Positions 50,194-59,539 of a DNA stretch of 64,000 nucleotides are shown piece by piece (the stretch's first letter is position 1; the number at the start of each line of letters is the position of its first letter). The translations under genes and the position numbers were made by a program. The DNA comes from Nocardioides sp. (GTDB lineage Bacteria > Actinomycetota > Actinomycetes > Propionibacteriales > Nocardioidaceae). Below the pieces are notes generated by a model. The model was not told where the DNA came from, made no database searches, and saw only the letters and a program-made list of their open reading frames with translations. The stretch is taken from NCBI RefSeq assembly GCF_030019515.1, contig NZ_JASEEQ010000007.1, forward strand, positions 62,001 through 126,000, in the 5' to 3' direction.

Positions 50194-50643
50194 GTGGATG
50201 ACATCGACCGGATCTGCCAGCTCAAGTACCGCTACCTGCGCACCCTGGACACCAAGCGCTGGGACGAGTTCGCGGACTGCTTCCTGCCTGAGGCCACCGG
50301 CGACTACAACGGCCTGGTCTTCGCGGACCGCGCGGCCCTGGTCGCCTACATGCGCGAGAACCTCGGGGAGGGGCTGCTCACCCTGCACCAGGCCCACCAC
50401 CCCGAGATCGCCGTCGAGGGCGACACCGCGACCGGCCGGTGGTACCTCCAGGACAAGGTGATCGTCCCGGCCTTCAAGTTCATGCTCGAGGGCGCCGCGT
50501 TCTACGAGGACCGCTACGCCCGGACCCCGGACGGCTGGCGGGTCGCCCACACCGGCTACCGCCGTACCTTCGAGATGACCTACGACCTCGCCGACCTGCC
50601 CGGCCTGAGGATCAACGGCCCCGGCGAGCACACCCACGTGTGA
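50194..50643 (+). CDS. NTF2/SnoaL-like protein, possible steroid-pathway isomerase or dehydratase
   Basis: A 149-aa cone-fold protein: VDDIDRICQLKYRYLRTLDTKRWDEFADCFLPEATGDYNGLVFADRAALVAYM, then HHPEIAVEGDTATGRWYLQDKV and YARTPDGWRVAHTGYRRTFE. This is the SnoaL-like/delta-5-3-ketosteroid isomerase superfamily; the exact reaction cannot be read. The short distance to a KstR-like box (5 bp) and the shared box at the flavoprotein gene suggest a common steroid role. GTG 50194 is chosen because the box lies inside any longer frame. Confidence 0.8.
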   Translation: MDDIDRICQLKYRYLRTLDTKRWDEFADCFLPEATGDYNGLVFADRAALVAYMRENLGEGLLTLHQAHHPEIAVEGDTATGRWYLQDKVIVPAFKFMLEGAAFYEDRYARTPDGWRVAHTGYRRTFEMTYDLADLPGLRINGPGEHTHV

Positions 50644-50650
50644 GGGAGGC

Positions 50651-50678
50651 GGGTTTCATCGGCCGGCCGATGAAACCC
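50651..50678. repeat. 28-bp perfect palindrome
   Basis: GGGTTTCATCGGCC is followed by its exact complement, giving a 28-bp perfect palindrome with a GGCCGGCC centre. Half of it (TCGGCCGGCCGATGAA) recurs at 50721-50736. It sits just behind the NTF2-like gene stop and before the convergent eccC gene. It could act as a bidirectional terminator or a REP-like element. Confidence 0.7.
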
Positions 50679-50681
50679 GAC

Positions 50682-50709
50682 CCTGGACGACAAAGCTTCA
50701 TCGTCCAGG
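50682..50709. terminator. 9-bp hairpin between convergent genes
   Basis: CCTGGACGA (50682-50690) and TCGTCCAGG (50701-50709) are exact complements around a 10-base loop. With the palindrome at 50651 it forms a compact set of hairpins between the NTF2-like gene and eccC, which read towards each other, so transcription is probably stopped here in both directions. Confidence 0.6.
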
Positions 50710-50762
50710 CACGAGTTCTGTCGGCCGGCCGATGAACCTCGCAACGGCGCGGCGGACCGAGG

Positions 50763-53700
50763 TCACAGGCTCGGCTCGCACCACGCCAGCTGGACGACCT
50801 CGGCGCCGCGGTCGCGGGTGACCAGCCGGCCCCGGCCCGGCGGTGCTGGCTGCGGCTTGTGGCTGCCGAGGAGGGGGCCCTCGTCGGGGCTTCCGGAGAG
50901 CAGCAGGCCCGGCATCGCGAGGTCGCGCAGCGACTGGATCACCGGCTCGTAGAGCGCGCGCGACGCGCCGCCGGAGCGCCGGGCCGCGACCAGGTGCAGG
51001 CCGACGTCACGGGCCTGCGGCAGCAGCGGCAGCAGCGCCTGCACCGGCGAGTTCTGCTGGGTGGCGACCAGGTCGTAGTCGTCGACGAGCACGAACACCT
51101 CCGCGCCGCTCCACCAGGACCGGTTGCGGAGCTGGTCGGGGGTGACGTCGGGGCCGGGGAGGCGCGACTCCAGGTACGACGCGAGGTCCCGGATCGCCGG
51201 CTGCGCCAGGGTGGCGGAGGTGAGGTAGTTGAGGAGGTACTCCTCGGGCACCTCGCCGAGCAGCGAGCGCCGGTAGTCGACGACGACCAGCTGCGCCTGC
51301 TCGGGCGTGCGGGTGCGCATCACCTCGCGGGCGTAGCCGCGCAGGAGCGCGCTCTTGCCGGACCGGCCGTCCCCGAACACGAGCAGGTGCGGCTCGGCGT
51401 CCGCGTCCAGCGCCACCGGGCCGAGGTCGGCCTCGTTGACGCCGATCAGGAGGCGCCGGTCGTCGGCGCCGGGCCGGGCGAGGGCCCGAACGTCGTCCAG
51501 GCCGATCATCTCGGGCAGCAGTCGCAGCTTGGGCCCGGACGGGCCCGTCCAGGCGGCGGCGACCCGCTTGATCAGGTCGCCGACCCCGTCGCCGAGCGAC
51601 TCGACGTCGGCCGAGCCGTCGATGCGCGGCAATGCGGCGAGGAAGTGGAGGCGGCTGGTCGTCAACCCCCGGCCGGGCCGCCCGGTGGGCACGAGCGTCG
51701 CGGTCCTGCGGTCGATCTCGGAGTCCATCGGGTCGCCCAGGCGCAGCTCGAGGCGGGTGCCGAACAGGTCTCGCACGGCCGTCCGGAAGTCGGCCCACCG
51801 GGCGGCGCCGACCAGCAGGTGCAGCCCGAAGGTGAGGCCGCGGGTCGCGAGCTGCTGGAGCTCGAGCTCGAGGTCGTCGAAGTCGGCGCGCAGCGTGCCC
51901 CAGCCGTCGACGACGAGGAAGACGTCGCCGTACCCGTCGTCCACGCGGCCGGCGGCGCGGCGCGAGCGGTAGGTCTCGATGGAGTCGATCCCGTGGGCGC
52001 GGAAGTGGGCCTCGCGCCGGTCGACGACGCCGCGCACCTCCGCGACGATGCGGCGGACCACGTCCGACTCCGAGCGGGTGGCGACGCCCGCGACGTGCGG
52101 CAGGTCCACGAACGGCGAGAACGTCCCGCCGCCGAAGTCGAGCACGTAGAACTGCGACTCCTGCGGGGTCGTGGTGAGCGAGATGCTCGCGACCAGCGTC
52201 CGCAACAGCGTGCTCTTGCCGCTGCGCGGCCCGCCGACGACCGCCGCGTGGCCGCCCGCACCGCCCAGGTCGACGGTCAACGTGTCGCGCCGCTGCTCGC
52301 GGGGCCGGTCGGCCGTGCCGAGCGGGACGACCAGCCCGCCCAGCCGGCGCCAGTGCGGGGAGACGACGCCGAGCCGGGGGTCCTCGGTGAGATCCGGCAT
52401 CAGGTCGTCGAGCGTGTCGGGGACGTCCAGCGGCGGCAGCCAGACCGGGTGGGCCGCCGGGCCGTGCCCGGCCATCCGACGTACGGCGAGGTCGAGCAGC
52501 GACTCCTGGTCGCCGGGCTGCTCGACGACCACGGGCTCCGGCTCCGGCTCGGCCACGTCGAGGGCCAGCACCTCGGCGATCGTGAAGGGCAGGATCCCCT
52601 GCACGCGACCGCCCTCGTCCCGGCGTACCCGCGCCCGGCCCGCCGGCGGGCCGGACACGTAGGCCGCCTTGAACCGCAGCATCGTGGCCTGGTCGGGCTT
52701 GAGGTAGCCGAGCCCCGGGTCGGCCGGCAGCTCGTAGGCATCGGGGACGCCGAGGACGGTGCGGGACTCGGCGGCGCTGAATGTGCGCAGCCCGATCCGG
52801 TAGGACAGGTGCGACTCGAGTCCGCGCAGCCGGCCCTCCTCGAGGCGCTGCGACGCGAGCAGCAGGTGCAGGCCCAGGGAGCGGCCGAGCCGGCCGATCG
52901 CGACGAACAGGTCGATGAACTCCGGCTTGGCAGACAGCATCTCGGAGAACTCGTCGACGACGATGAACAGCGACGGCAGCGGGTCCAGGTTCTCGCCGCC
53001 GGCCCGGGCCCGCTCGTAGTCGCGGACCGAGGCGTAGTTGCCGGTCTCCCGGAGCAGCTCCTGGCGGCGCACCATCTCGCCGGACAGCGCGTCCTGCATG
53101 CGGTCGACGAGGGTCAGCTCCTGGGCGAGGTTGGTGATCACCGCCGAGACGTGCGGCAGCTCGGACATCCCCGCGAACGTCGCGCCGCCCTTGAAGTCGA
53201 CGAGCACCATGTTGAGCTGCTCGGGGGAGTGCGTGAGCGCGAGGCCGAGCACCAGCGTGCGCAGGAACTCCGACTTGCCGGAGCCGGTGGCGCCGATCAC
53301 CAGGCCGTGCGGGCCCATGCCCTGCTGGGCCGACTCCTTGATGTCCAGGTGCACGACCGAGCCGCCCTCGCCGAGCCCGATGGGCACCCGCAGCCGGTCG
53401 CGGGCCGGGCGCGAACGCCAGGCCGTCGCCGGGTCGAGGGTGTGCACGTCGCCCAGCGCGAGCAGCTCGAGATAGTCCGCCGCGCCGGCGATCTCGCCGG
53501 CGCCCAGCTCGGCGCCGCCGGCGGCGATCGTGTGCAGCGGCGTCAGCCGGCGGGCCAGCGCCTCCGCGGTCGCGACGCTGCACTGGTCGGCCCGGGCCCG
53601 GATCGGCTCCTCCCGCAGCCGCAGCGCGAGCACCGGGTGCCGGCCGTCGGCCGCCGGCTCCGCGGTGAGCTGGATCCGCAGCCGGGTGGCGTCCTCGAGC

Positions 53701-54779
53701 TCGTCCCACCGGGCCGGCAGGTCCAGCAGCGTGACACCGTGCAGGCCATCCGGAGGTACGACGTGGTTGCCGGGCGGTAGCTCGCCGCCGTCGATGACGA
53801 GCAGCAGGTGCGGCGTCGCCGCGCGCTCGTCGGCGCCGAAGCGCGGTCGCTCGCTCAGGTCGGGCGGGAGCAGCGCTGCCAGGTCGGAGGGCGAGGTCGA
53901 CACCATCCGCATCGGACCGACGGCGTCGGTGAGCCGGCCGCTCTGGGCGTGCGGCAGCCACTTGAGCCAGTCCCAGTGCGCCAGGTGCCGCTCGGAGGTC
54001 AGCACCGCGACGGCCAGATGGTCGGGGGAGTGGAAGGCGGTGGCGGAGCAGATCAGGGACCGGGCCAGCGAGCGGGCCGGCTCCTCCGGGCCGCACACCT
54101 CGATCCGGTCGAAGGCGCGCAGGTCGATCGAGGCGGGCAGGTCGGGCTGCAGCCGGTGCACGACCAGCAGCCGGTGCAGCGCCGACGCCGCGGCGGGGTC
54201 GACCTGGTCGATCGGCGTGCTCTCCGGCGGGACCAGCTCGAGGGACAGCGGCTGGGCGCACACGCCGTACCGCACGTGGAGGAAGGTCGGGTCCGAGGTC
54301 GCGTGCTCCCAGACCCGGGACCGCTCGCCGGCGAGCGCGGGCAGCGCCGAGGGGTCGGGGTGCTGCCAGGTCAGGGCCCGGCGCTGCTGGTCGGCGGCCT
54401 CGCGGGCGACCTCGCGGATGCCGGAGAGGTAGCGCAGGTACGCCGTGCGCGAGCCGGTCACCTGCCGAGTGCGCTGGGTGCGCTGCCGGTCCACCTGCAC
54501 CCCGACGAACCCGATCGTCGCGCACAGGAACATGCCGGCGGCGATGAGGCCGCGACCGCCGTTGGTGCCGCTCATGCTGACGACCAGCACGATGGAGCCC
54601 ACGCTCCCGAGCATCGGGATCGCGTTCATCAGCACGCCGCTCGCGCCCTCGCTCGGGTCGAGCCGAGGGGCAGCCTCGAGCACGATGCGGCCGGTCGGCA
54701 GCTCCGGTCGCTCGGGGCGCGGATGCGGCGGCGTCGTACCCAGCGTCGTGTCCAGAGGCTTGCGCAGCGTCGTGCTCAC
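50763..54779 (-). CDS. eccC: Type VII secretion ATPase EccC (fused EccCa and EccCb)
   Basis: A 1,338-aa FtsK/SpoIIIE-type protein. Two membrane helices near residues 50 to 95 (IPMLGSVGSIVLVVSMSG and GLIAAGMFLCATIGFVGVQV) are followed by three ATPase domains with P-loops GATGSGKS (about residue 497), GGPRSGKS (about 846) and GDGRSGKS (about 1,135). All three look intact. EccC recruits WXG100 substrates and drives export. It is divergent from the WXG100 pair with 222 bp between. Length is normal for fused EccC proteins. Confidence 0.95.
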   Translation of the reverse strand: MSTTLRKPLDTTLGTTPPHPRPERPELPTGRIVLEAAPRLDPSEGASGVLMNAIPMLGSVGSIVLVVSMSGTNGGRGLIAAGMFLCATIGFVGVQVDRQRTQRTRQVTGSRTAYLRYLSGIREVAREAADQQRRALTWQHPDPSALPALAGERSRVWEHATSDPTFLHVRYGVCAQPLSLELVPPESTPIDQVDPAAASALHRLLVVHRLQPDLPASIDLRAFDRIEVCGPEEPARSLARSLICSATAFHSPDHLAVAVLTSERHLAHWDWLKWLPHAQSGRLTDAVGPMRMVSTSPSDLAALLPPDLSERPRFGADERAATPHLLLVIDGGELPPGNHVVPPDGLHGVTLLDLPARWDELEDATRLRIQLTAEPAADGRHPVLALRLREEPIRARADQCSVATAEALARRLTPLHTIAAGGAELGAGEIAGAADYLELLALGDVHTLDPATAWRSRPARDRLRVPIGLGEGGSVVHLDIKESAQQGMGPHGLVIGATGSGKSEFLRTLVLGLALTHSPEQLNMVLVDFKGGATFAGMSELPHVSAVITNLAQELTLVDRMQDALSGEMVRRQELLRETGNYASVRDYERARAGGENLDPLPSLFIVVDEFSEMLSAKPEFIDLFVAIGRLGRSLGLHLLLASQRLEEGRLRGLESHLSYRIGLRTFSAAESRTVLGVPDAYELPADPGLGYLKPDQATMLRFKAAYVSGPPAGRARVRRDEGGRVQGILPFTIAEVLALDVAEPEPEPVVVEQPGDQESLLDLAVRRMAGHGPAAHPVWLPPLDVPDTLDDLMPDLTEDPRLGVVSPHWRRLGGLVVPLGTADRPREQRRDTLTVDLGGAGGHAAVVGGPRSGKSTLLRTLVASISLTTTPQESQFYVLDFGGGTFSPFVDLPHVAGVATRSESDVVRRIVAEVRGVVDRREAHFRAHGIDSIETYRSRRAAGRVDDGYGDVFLVVDGWGTLRADFDDLELELQQLATRGLTFGLHLLVGAARWADFRTAVRDLFGTRLELRLGDPMDSEIDRRTATLVPTGRPGRGLTTSRLHFLAALPRIDGSADVESLGDGVGDLIKRVAAAWTGPSGPKLRLLPEMIGLDDVRALARPGADDRRLLIGVNEADLGPVALDADAEPHLLVFGDGRSGKSALLRGYAREVMRTRTPEQAQLVVVDYRRSLLGEVPEEYLLNYLTSATLAQPAIRDLASYLESRLPGPDVTPDQLRNRSWWSGAEVFVLVDDYDLVATQQNSPVQALLPLLPQARDVGLHLVAARRSGGASRALYEPVIQSLRDLAMPGLLLSGSPDEGPLLGSHKPQPAPPGRGRLVTRDRGAEVVQLAWCEPSL

Positions 54780-55001
54780 GGGGAGGACCTACCCGACCGG
54801 CGCGCGCCCGACGCGTCCCTGGCCCGGCCTGTGGACGAGGTGCCTGCGGGGGTTCTCCACAGCCCGTGTGGGAGGCCGTTTCGGTCGCGACGGCCTCGGG
54901 CAGACGACCCGTGTCCGGCTCGGGCCGACACCGAGCGGATCGCCCGACCGCATCAGCGATTCTCGAGCGGCGACGTGCCGCCGGGGGAAGGAGTTGGCGA
55001 C

Positions 55002-55319
55002 ATGTCACACGCACCGGAGATGGGACAGGGCGAGGGGACACTCAGCCGTGCCGCCGGCCTCGTGGCCGAGGCCAGGGGAGACTTCGACGTCCTGAGCAAG
55101 AGCCTGGAGCGACAGATCCTCGCCCAGCAGAGCGCCTGGGTCGGGTCCGGCGGTGCGGCGTTCTTCGCGCTGCACCTGGCCTGGACCGAGAAGCAGCGCG
55201 TGATCACCAGCGCCCTCCACGAGTTCGAGGGGTCCCTGGCCTCGACCGAGCGGGACTTCACGCGCACCGACGAGACCCAGTCGTCGACCTACCACCGCGT
55301 CGCCGGCCGCCTCGGCTGA
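55002..55319 (+). CDS. WXG100 protein (EsxA/B-like), first of pair
   Basis: The 105 aa form a helical hairpin with W-V-G at the turn (QQSAWVGSGGAAFFALHLAWTEKQ). WXG100 proteins dimerise with a partner and are exported by EccC-type systems. The partner is encoded 70 bp downstream. ATG 55002 is preceded by gaaggag. No obvious C-terminal YxxxD/E export signal is seen at the very end. Confidence 0.85.
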   Translation: MSHAPEMGQGEGTLSRAAGLVAEARGDFDVLSKSLERQILAQQSAWVGSGGAAFFALHLAWTEKQRVITSALHEFEGSLASTERDFTRTDETQSSTYHRVAGRLG

Positions 55320-55328
55320 GACCACCGC

Positions 55329-55376
55329 ACCCCACGACAACCCCACGACATCCCCCACGACATCCCCCACGACATC
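55329..55376 (+). repeat. Short tandem repeat, about 12-bp unit, four copies
   Basis: The unit CCCACGACATC or CCCACGACAAC is repeated four times between the two WXG100 genes, immediately before the ribosome binding site of the second. It may be a slippage-prone spacer that affects expression of the second gene relative to the first. Confidence 0.7.
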
Positions 55377-55389
55377 AGGAGTGAAGGAC

Positions 55390-55686
55390 ATGGCTCTCGA
55401 CGGACTTCGCGTCAACCACGCCGGCCTCGACACGGTCGCCGACGACCTCGGCCAGGCCGTCAGGCGGATCGACGACCGGCTCAACCGGCTCGAGTCGGAG
55501 CTCGCGCCACTGCGCAGCGACTGGACCGGCAACGCTCAGCAGGCCTACACGACCGCCAAGGCCACCTGGGACCGCGCCATGCAGGAGATGAAGGGCTTGC
55601 TGCAGGAGACCAGCAGCACCGTGGCCCGGTCGAACGCCGAGTACCGCGCCGCCGACCGGCGTGGCGCGGCGTCGTTCGAGATCTGA
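55390..55686 (+). CDS. WXG100 protein, second of pair
   Basis: The 98 aa are two helices with W-T-G at the turn (LRSDWTGNAQQAYTTAKATWDRAMQEM). It lacks membrane segments. The C-terminal tail carries YRAADRRGAASF; a Y-x-x-x-D pattern (YRAAD) fits the export signal of type VII substrates. ATG 55390 is the natural start behind caggagtgaagg. It is expected to pair with the 55002 product. Confidence 0.9.
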   Translation: MALDGLRVNHAGLDTVADDLGQAVRRIDDRLNRLESELAPLRSDWTGNAQQAYTTAKATWDRAMQEMKGLLQETSSTVARSNAEYRAADRRGAASFEI

Positions 55687-55699
55687 GCGGGCCGCACCG

Positions 55700-57073
55700 A
55701 TGAGCCCGGTGGCGTCCAGGAGTCCGGTGCCGGTGGGCAGGCGCGACCTACTGCGGGTGAGCGTCGCGTCGGCGACCCGTCGGGTGGACCTCCTGCTGCC
55801 GGGCTCCGTCCCGGTCGCCGAGCTCGTCCCCGAGCTGGCCCGCAGCGTCGGCCTGCTCGACCCGGCGACCGTCTACGCCGGCTACCGCCTGGTGACGGTC
55901 GAGGGGCGCGAGCTCGCCACCGACGCCGGCCTGATCATCCAAGGCGTCGAGGACGGCGGTGTGCTCACCGTCGCGGCCGGCGTCGACGACGAGCCGCCGC
56001 GCGCCTACGACGACGTCGTCGAGGCGATGGCCGACGTGGTCGAGCACGACCTCAAGCCCTGGGAGCCGGCATCGGGACGCCGTACCGCCCTGGTCGCGGC
56101 CGGGCTGCTGATGGCCCTCGGCGCGGTGGCGCTGCTGATCCAGCGCGGCTCGCTGCTCGCCGCCGTCGCGGCCGCCGTCGTCGCGGTCGCGCTGACCGCC
56201 GGTGCCGTCGTGCTCTCCCGGGCGCGACGGGAGACCGAGGCCGCGGTCGCCGTCGCCTGGATGGCGACGGGGTACGCCGCGGTCGCGGGGTTGACGCTGG
56301 TGACCGACGACGACCCGTTCTTCGGGCTGCCCGTCGCCGCCGCGGGTGGCGCCGTCCTGCTCATCGGCCTGGCCTGCCTGGTCGGGCTCGGCGAGGGCCG
56401 TGCGCTGGCGATCCCGCCGGTCGTCGTCGGCGCGATCCTCCTCGCCACCGGACTGGTGACGCGGGTCGCGGAGCTCGAGCCGGCGGTCGTGCCGACGATC
56501 ACGCTGGTCCTCGTCGTCATCGCCGGGAGCGTGCTGCCCTGGCTGGCCCTCGCCGTCACGGGCACGCCGGTCGACCAGATGTACACGGTCGCGGACATCA
56601 CCGCCGAGCCGCGGCCGGTCGACCCGGCCCGGGTCGCCGCGGATGCCCGCGCGGCCCACGGGATCCTGGTCGCCGTCTCGGCGACGGTGGGCCTGCTCCT
56701 CGTCGTGGTCGCGCCGCTGGCGGTGTCGCTCGGGGTGGCCGGGACGGTCCTCGCTGCGCTGTGCTCCCTGGTCGTGATGCTGCGGACCCGCCAGTACCGC
56801 ACCGGCTCCGAGGTCCTGGTCGGACTGGTCTCCGGCGTCGCCGGGCTGGTGGCGGTGGCGGTCTCGATGCTGTGGCTGCACCCGACCTGGCGCCCGACCG
56901 CCGCGGTCGTGCTCGCCGCGACCGGGGCGGCGCTCCTCGCGCTCACGATGCTGCCCGCGACGCCGTCGGTCCGCCGCGGCCGGCTCGGCGACCTCGCCGA
57001 GACCGTCACCCTGCTGGCCCTCCTGCCGCTGCTCGTCGTGGCCGCCGGCCTGTTCGACGCCATCCGGTCCTGA
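55700..57073 (+). CDS. eccD: Type VII secretion membrane protein EccD
   Basis: An N-terminal ubiquitin-like domain (RVSVASATRRVDLLLPGSVPVAELVPELARSVGLLD) is followed by about 11 membrane helices, the EccD architecture. It forms the bulk of the membrane channel with EccB, EccC and EccE. ATG 55700 is chosen because the frame from 55661 overlaps the WXG100 gene. The stop is 9 bp before eccB. Confidence 0.92.
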   Translation: MSPVASRSPVPVGRRDLLRVSVASATRRVDLLLPGSVPVAELVPELARSVGLLDPATVYAGYRLVTVEGRELATDAGLIIQGVEDGGVLTVAAGVDDEPPRAYDDVVEAMADVVEHDLKPWEPASGRRTALVAAGLLMALGAVALLIQRGSLLAAVAAAVVAVALTAGAVVLSRARRETEAAVAVAWMATGYAAVAGLTLVTDDDPFFGLPVAAAGGAVLLIGLACLVGLGEGRALAIPPVVVGAILLATGLVTRVAELEPAVVPTITLVLVVIAGSVLPWLALAVTGTPVDQMYTVADITAEPRPVDPARVAADARAAHGILVAVSATVGLLLVVVAPLAVSLGVAGTVLAALCSLVVMLRTRQYRTGSEVLVGLVSGVAGLVAVAVSMLWLHPTWRPTAAVVLAATGAALLALTMLPATPSVRRGRLGDLAETVTLLALLPLLVVAAGLFDAIRS

Positions 57074-57082
57074 GGCCTCGAC

Positions 57083-58531
57083 ATGGCCACCAAGAAGGAC
57101 CTCGTCGAGGCGTACTCCTTCGGCCGGCGCCGGCTCGTCACGGCGTTCGTCTCGGGCGCGCCGGGTGGCCGCGAGGTCGAGCCGAGCCGACCGGGCCGCA
57201 CCATCGTCGGCGGTCTGGCGCTCGCGATGCTGCTCGCCGCGGGGGCGGCGATCGCGGGCGTCCTCGCCCCACGGACCCCCGACGGCTGGACGACCAACGG
57301 GCTGATCGTCTCCAAGGAGACGGGGCAGGCCTACGTGATCCTCCCGGGCGCCGACGGGTCCGCCCCCGAGCCCGGGGAGCAGGTCGAGCTGAGGCCGGTC
57401 ATCAACATCACCTCGGCCACGCTGATCCTCGGCGCCGACGTCGAGCCGATGCTGATCTCCCAGGACACGATCGACGACCAGCGGATCGGCGACGACATCG
57501 GCATCCTGGGCGCGCCGGCCAGCCTGCCCGCGCCCGACCGGCTCGTCGAGACCGGCTGGACCTCCTGCACCGGCGACGACCGGGGGATGCGGGTCCGGGT
57601 GGCCGTCGACCCCGACGTCCGGCCCGCGCCCGACGCCGCCCAGGTCGTCGAGGTGGACGGGTCGTTCTACCTGATCGCCTCCGAGCGGCTCGGCGACGAC
57701 CCGGCTGCGGCGTACGCCCTCCGGCTCCCGGGCGGAGACACCGTCGACAACCTGCTCGGCGCCCTGGACCTGCCGGCCCGGGTGTTCGCGCCCAGCGTTC
57801 CTCGTGGGTGGCTCGACCTGTTCCCGTTCGGCGCGGCACTCGACTGGGAGAGCTTCGGGCTCGGGGGCGTCGGCGAGCGACCCGACGCGTGGGACGCGGC
57901 CGGAGTGCCGGGCCGGGCCCGGGTCGGTGACGTCCTGCGCGACGCCGACGGCGACGCCGTGGTGCTGACCGAGGACGGCCCCGCCGACCTCGACCCGTTC
58001 GCCCTCGCGGTCTACGCCAACACCCGCACCCCTGGCCGCGGGACGCCCCGGGTGCTGCCCGTCGACCGGTTCCCCGACCTCGCCAGGACCCGACTCCCCG
58101 GCCCGGACCGGCGCTGGCCGACGGCGCCGGTCGAGGAGACGGTGACCGACCCCTGCGCCGTGCTGGTGGCGGCCGGCGAGGGGGCGGCTGTCGTGCAGCT
58201 CGCGCAGGGCCCGGGCACCGGCTTCGACGCCCGCGACGTCCTGCCCGGGCACGCGGAGGTGGGCGTCGACCCGGGCCGCGGCGCGTACGTCCTGTCCGCC
58301 AGCCCCGAGGGCGCCCGCGATCCGCAGCCGGTCGTGATCGACGCGAAGGGGCGCGCGAACCCGCTCGACGGCGACGGGACCGCCGACCTGCTCGGGTACG
58401 CCGACTTCCCGGCGCCGGTGGTCCCCGACACCTGGGTGAAGCTGTTCGGTGCCGGCGTGCCGCTCTCGCAGAACCTCGCGCTCTGCCCGCCCGCCCCGGC
58501 CGGTGCCCAGGACGGCCCGTCGTGCGCATGA
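57083..58531 (+). CDS. eccB: Type VII secretion protein EccB
   Basis: The protein has 482 aa: KKDLVEAYSFGRRRLVTAFVSG at the N-terminus, one membrane helix (IVGGLALAMLLAAGAAIAGVL), and a periplasmic part with repeated domains, TGWTSCTGDD and ALCPPAP carrying the usual Cys pair. EccB is the outer-face anchor of the channel and also has ATPase-like repeats. Family length is about 480 to 510 aa, so it is complete. The stop overlaps the mycosin start (ATGA). Confidence 0.92.
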   Translation: MATKKDLVEAYSFGRRRLVTAFVSGAPGGREVEPSRPGRTIVGGLALAMLLAAGAAIAGVLAPRTPDGWTTNGLIVSKETGQAYVILPGADGSAPEPGEQVELRPVINITSATLILGADVEPMLISQDTIDDQRIGDDIGILGAPASLPAPDRLVETGWTSCTGDDRGMRVRVAVDPDVRPAPDAAQVVEVDGSFYLIASERLGDDPAAAYALRLPGGDTVDNLLGALDLPARVFAPSVPRGWLDLFPFGAALDWESFGLGGVGERPDAWDAAGVPGRARVGDVLRDADGDAVVLTEDGPADLDPFALAVYANTRTPGRGTPRVLPVDRFPDLARTRLPGPDRRWPTAPVEETVTDPCAVLVAAGEGAAVVQLAQGPGTGFDARDVLPGHAEVGVDPGRGAYVLSASPEGARDPQPVVIDAKGRANPLDGDGTADLLGYADFPAPVVPDTWVKLFGAGVPLSQNLALCPPAPAGAQDGPSCA

Positions 58532-59288
58532 CCGCCGCCGCCGCGACGGCCGCTGGGGTGGCCGTGGTCGCCGTGGGGGCCGGGCTGCTCGGCGGCACCC
58601 CGGCCGATAGCGAGCCACTCCGGCTGCTCGGGATCGAGAAGGCGCAGAACCTGTTCGCCGGGACGGGCGGGCCGGCGTGGTGGTGGTCGCCGCCAACGGC
58701 AACCGTCCCGACGAGGGCGGCTTCCTCTCCGCCGAGCTCGGCGGCGAGCCCAGCGGGGCGCCCGTGACCGACTTCGTGCTGCCCGGCTCGGACACCGACC
58801 TCGCGGCACCGACGTACGGCCTCCTGTCGGTGGCGGTCAACGGCGCGACCTGCGTGGTCCCCGAGGTGGCGACGTCGTGGTCGGCCGCCGAGGTCAGCGG
58901 CGTGCTCGCGCTGCTGCGCTCGCGCTATCCGCACGACCGGCCGGCGCAGGCGGTCGCGCGGCTGCTCGACACCGCCAACGGCACCACGGCCGCGCCCACG
59001 CGGCTGACCGGGGTCGGCGTGGTCCAGCCCCTCCAGGCGCTCACGCGACCCCTCGACCCGCGCCCCGACGGCGCGGTCAGGTCACCACGGTCGAGCACGA
59101 CGCGGTGCGTGCGCTCGCCCCCGAGCGCCCCGCGGACCTGCTTGCCGACACCCGCACGACGCGGTGTGGTGGGTCTGATCGGCGGCGGCGGCCTCGTCGT
59201 CGTGCTGCTGCTCCGCCCGGTCCTCGCGCGGCGCCGGAGCCGTGCTGACGTCCAGCCCGGTCAGTGGGTGCCGCGGTCCGGACGGTGA
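58528..59288 (+). pseudogene. mycP: Mycosin (MycP subtilisin-like protease), internally deleted and frameshifted
   Basis: The 5' part encodes a signal peptide and the mycosin opening PLRLLGIEKAQNLFAGTG. The next section should hold the catalytic Asp and His, but the sequence jumps within about 20 bases to VVVAANGN in another frame, the middle of the protease domain. The Ser region (ATSWSAAEVSG) and C-terminal membrane anchor (GVVGLIGGGGLVVVLLL) remain. A further segment at about 59078-59161 reads in a third frame (QVTTVEHDAVRALAPERP) before returning. Roughly 400 bp are missing. The protein cannot be catalytic. ATG 58528 overlaps the eccB stop. Confidence 0.85.
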
Positions 59289-59539
59289 CTGTAGCGCCCG
59301 GACCCGCGCAGCACCGCGCTGCGCGCGTGGTACTCGTCCTCGTCGATCTCGCCGCGCGCGAACCGCTCGTCGAGGATCTGGATCGGGTCGCGGTGCTCCG
59401 GCGCCCACTCGCCGCCGCTGCGGGTGCCCCGGAACAGCGCGATAACGGCGAACACGACCAGGCCCCAGAAGCCGACCATGAAGATCGTCATCAGCACCCA
59501 GCCGCCCCAGCCCGTGCCGTCGTGGTACCAACCCATCAT
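59261..59539 (-). CDS. SHOCT-domain small membrane protein
   Basis: The 92 aa have one membrane helix (WVLMTIFMVGFWGLVVFAVIAL) and a C-terminal SHOCT motif (DPIQILDERFARGEIDEDEYHARSAVL). SHOCT tails mediate oligomerisation. ATG 59539 is chosen for aaggag 9 bp upstream. It overlaps the mycosin remnant by 28 bp at the 3' end, tail to tail. It lies beside a two-component and metal-transport block but shows no metal motif. Confidence 0.85.
   Translation of the reverse strand: MMGWYHDGTGWGGWVLMTIFMVGFWGLVVFAVIALFRGTRSGGEWAPEHRDPIQILDERFARGEIDEDEYHARSAVLRGSGRYSHRPDRGTH

Noticed and set aside
51007..55041. 1,344-residue minus-strand frame beside eccC
   Set aside because: It is the neighbouring frame of eccC, rich in Arg, Pro, Ala and Gly. 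EccC has three intact P-loops in the correct frame.
55748..58840. 1,030-residue minus-strand open frame
   Set aside because: Antisense to eccD and eccB; composition is low in hydrophobic residues and full of R, G, D and H. No motif.
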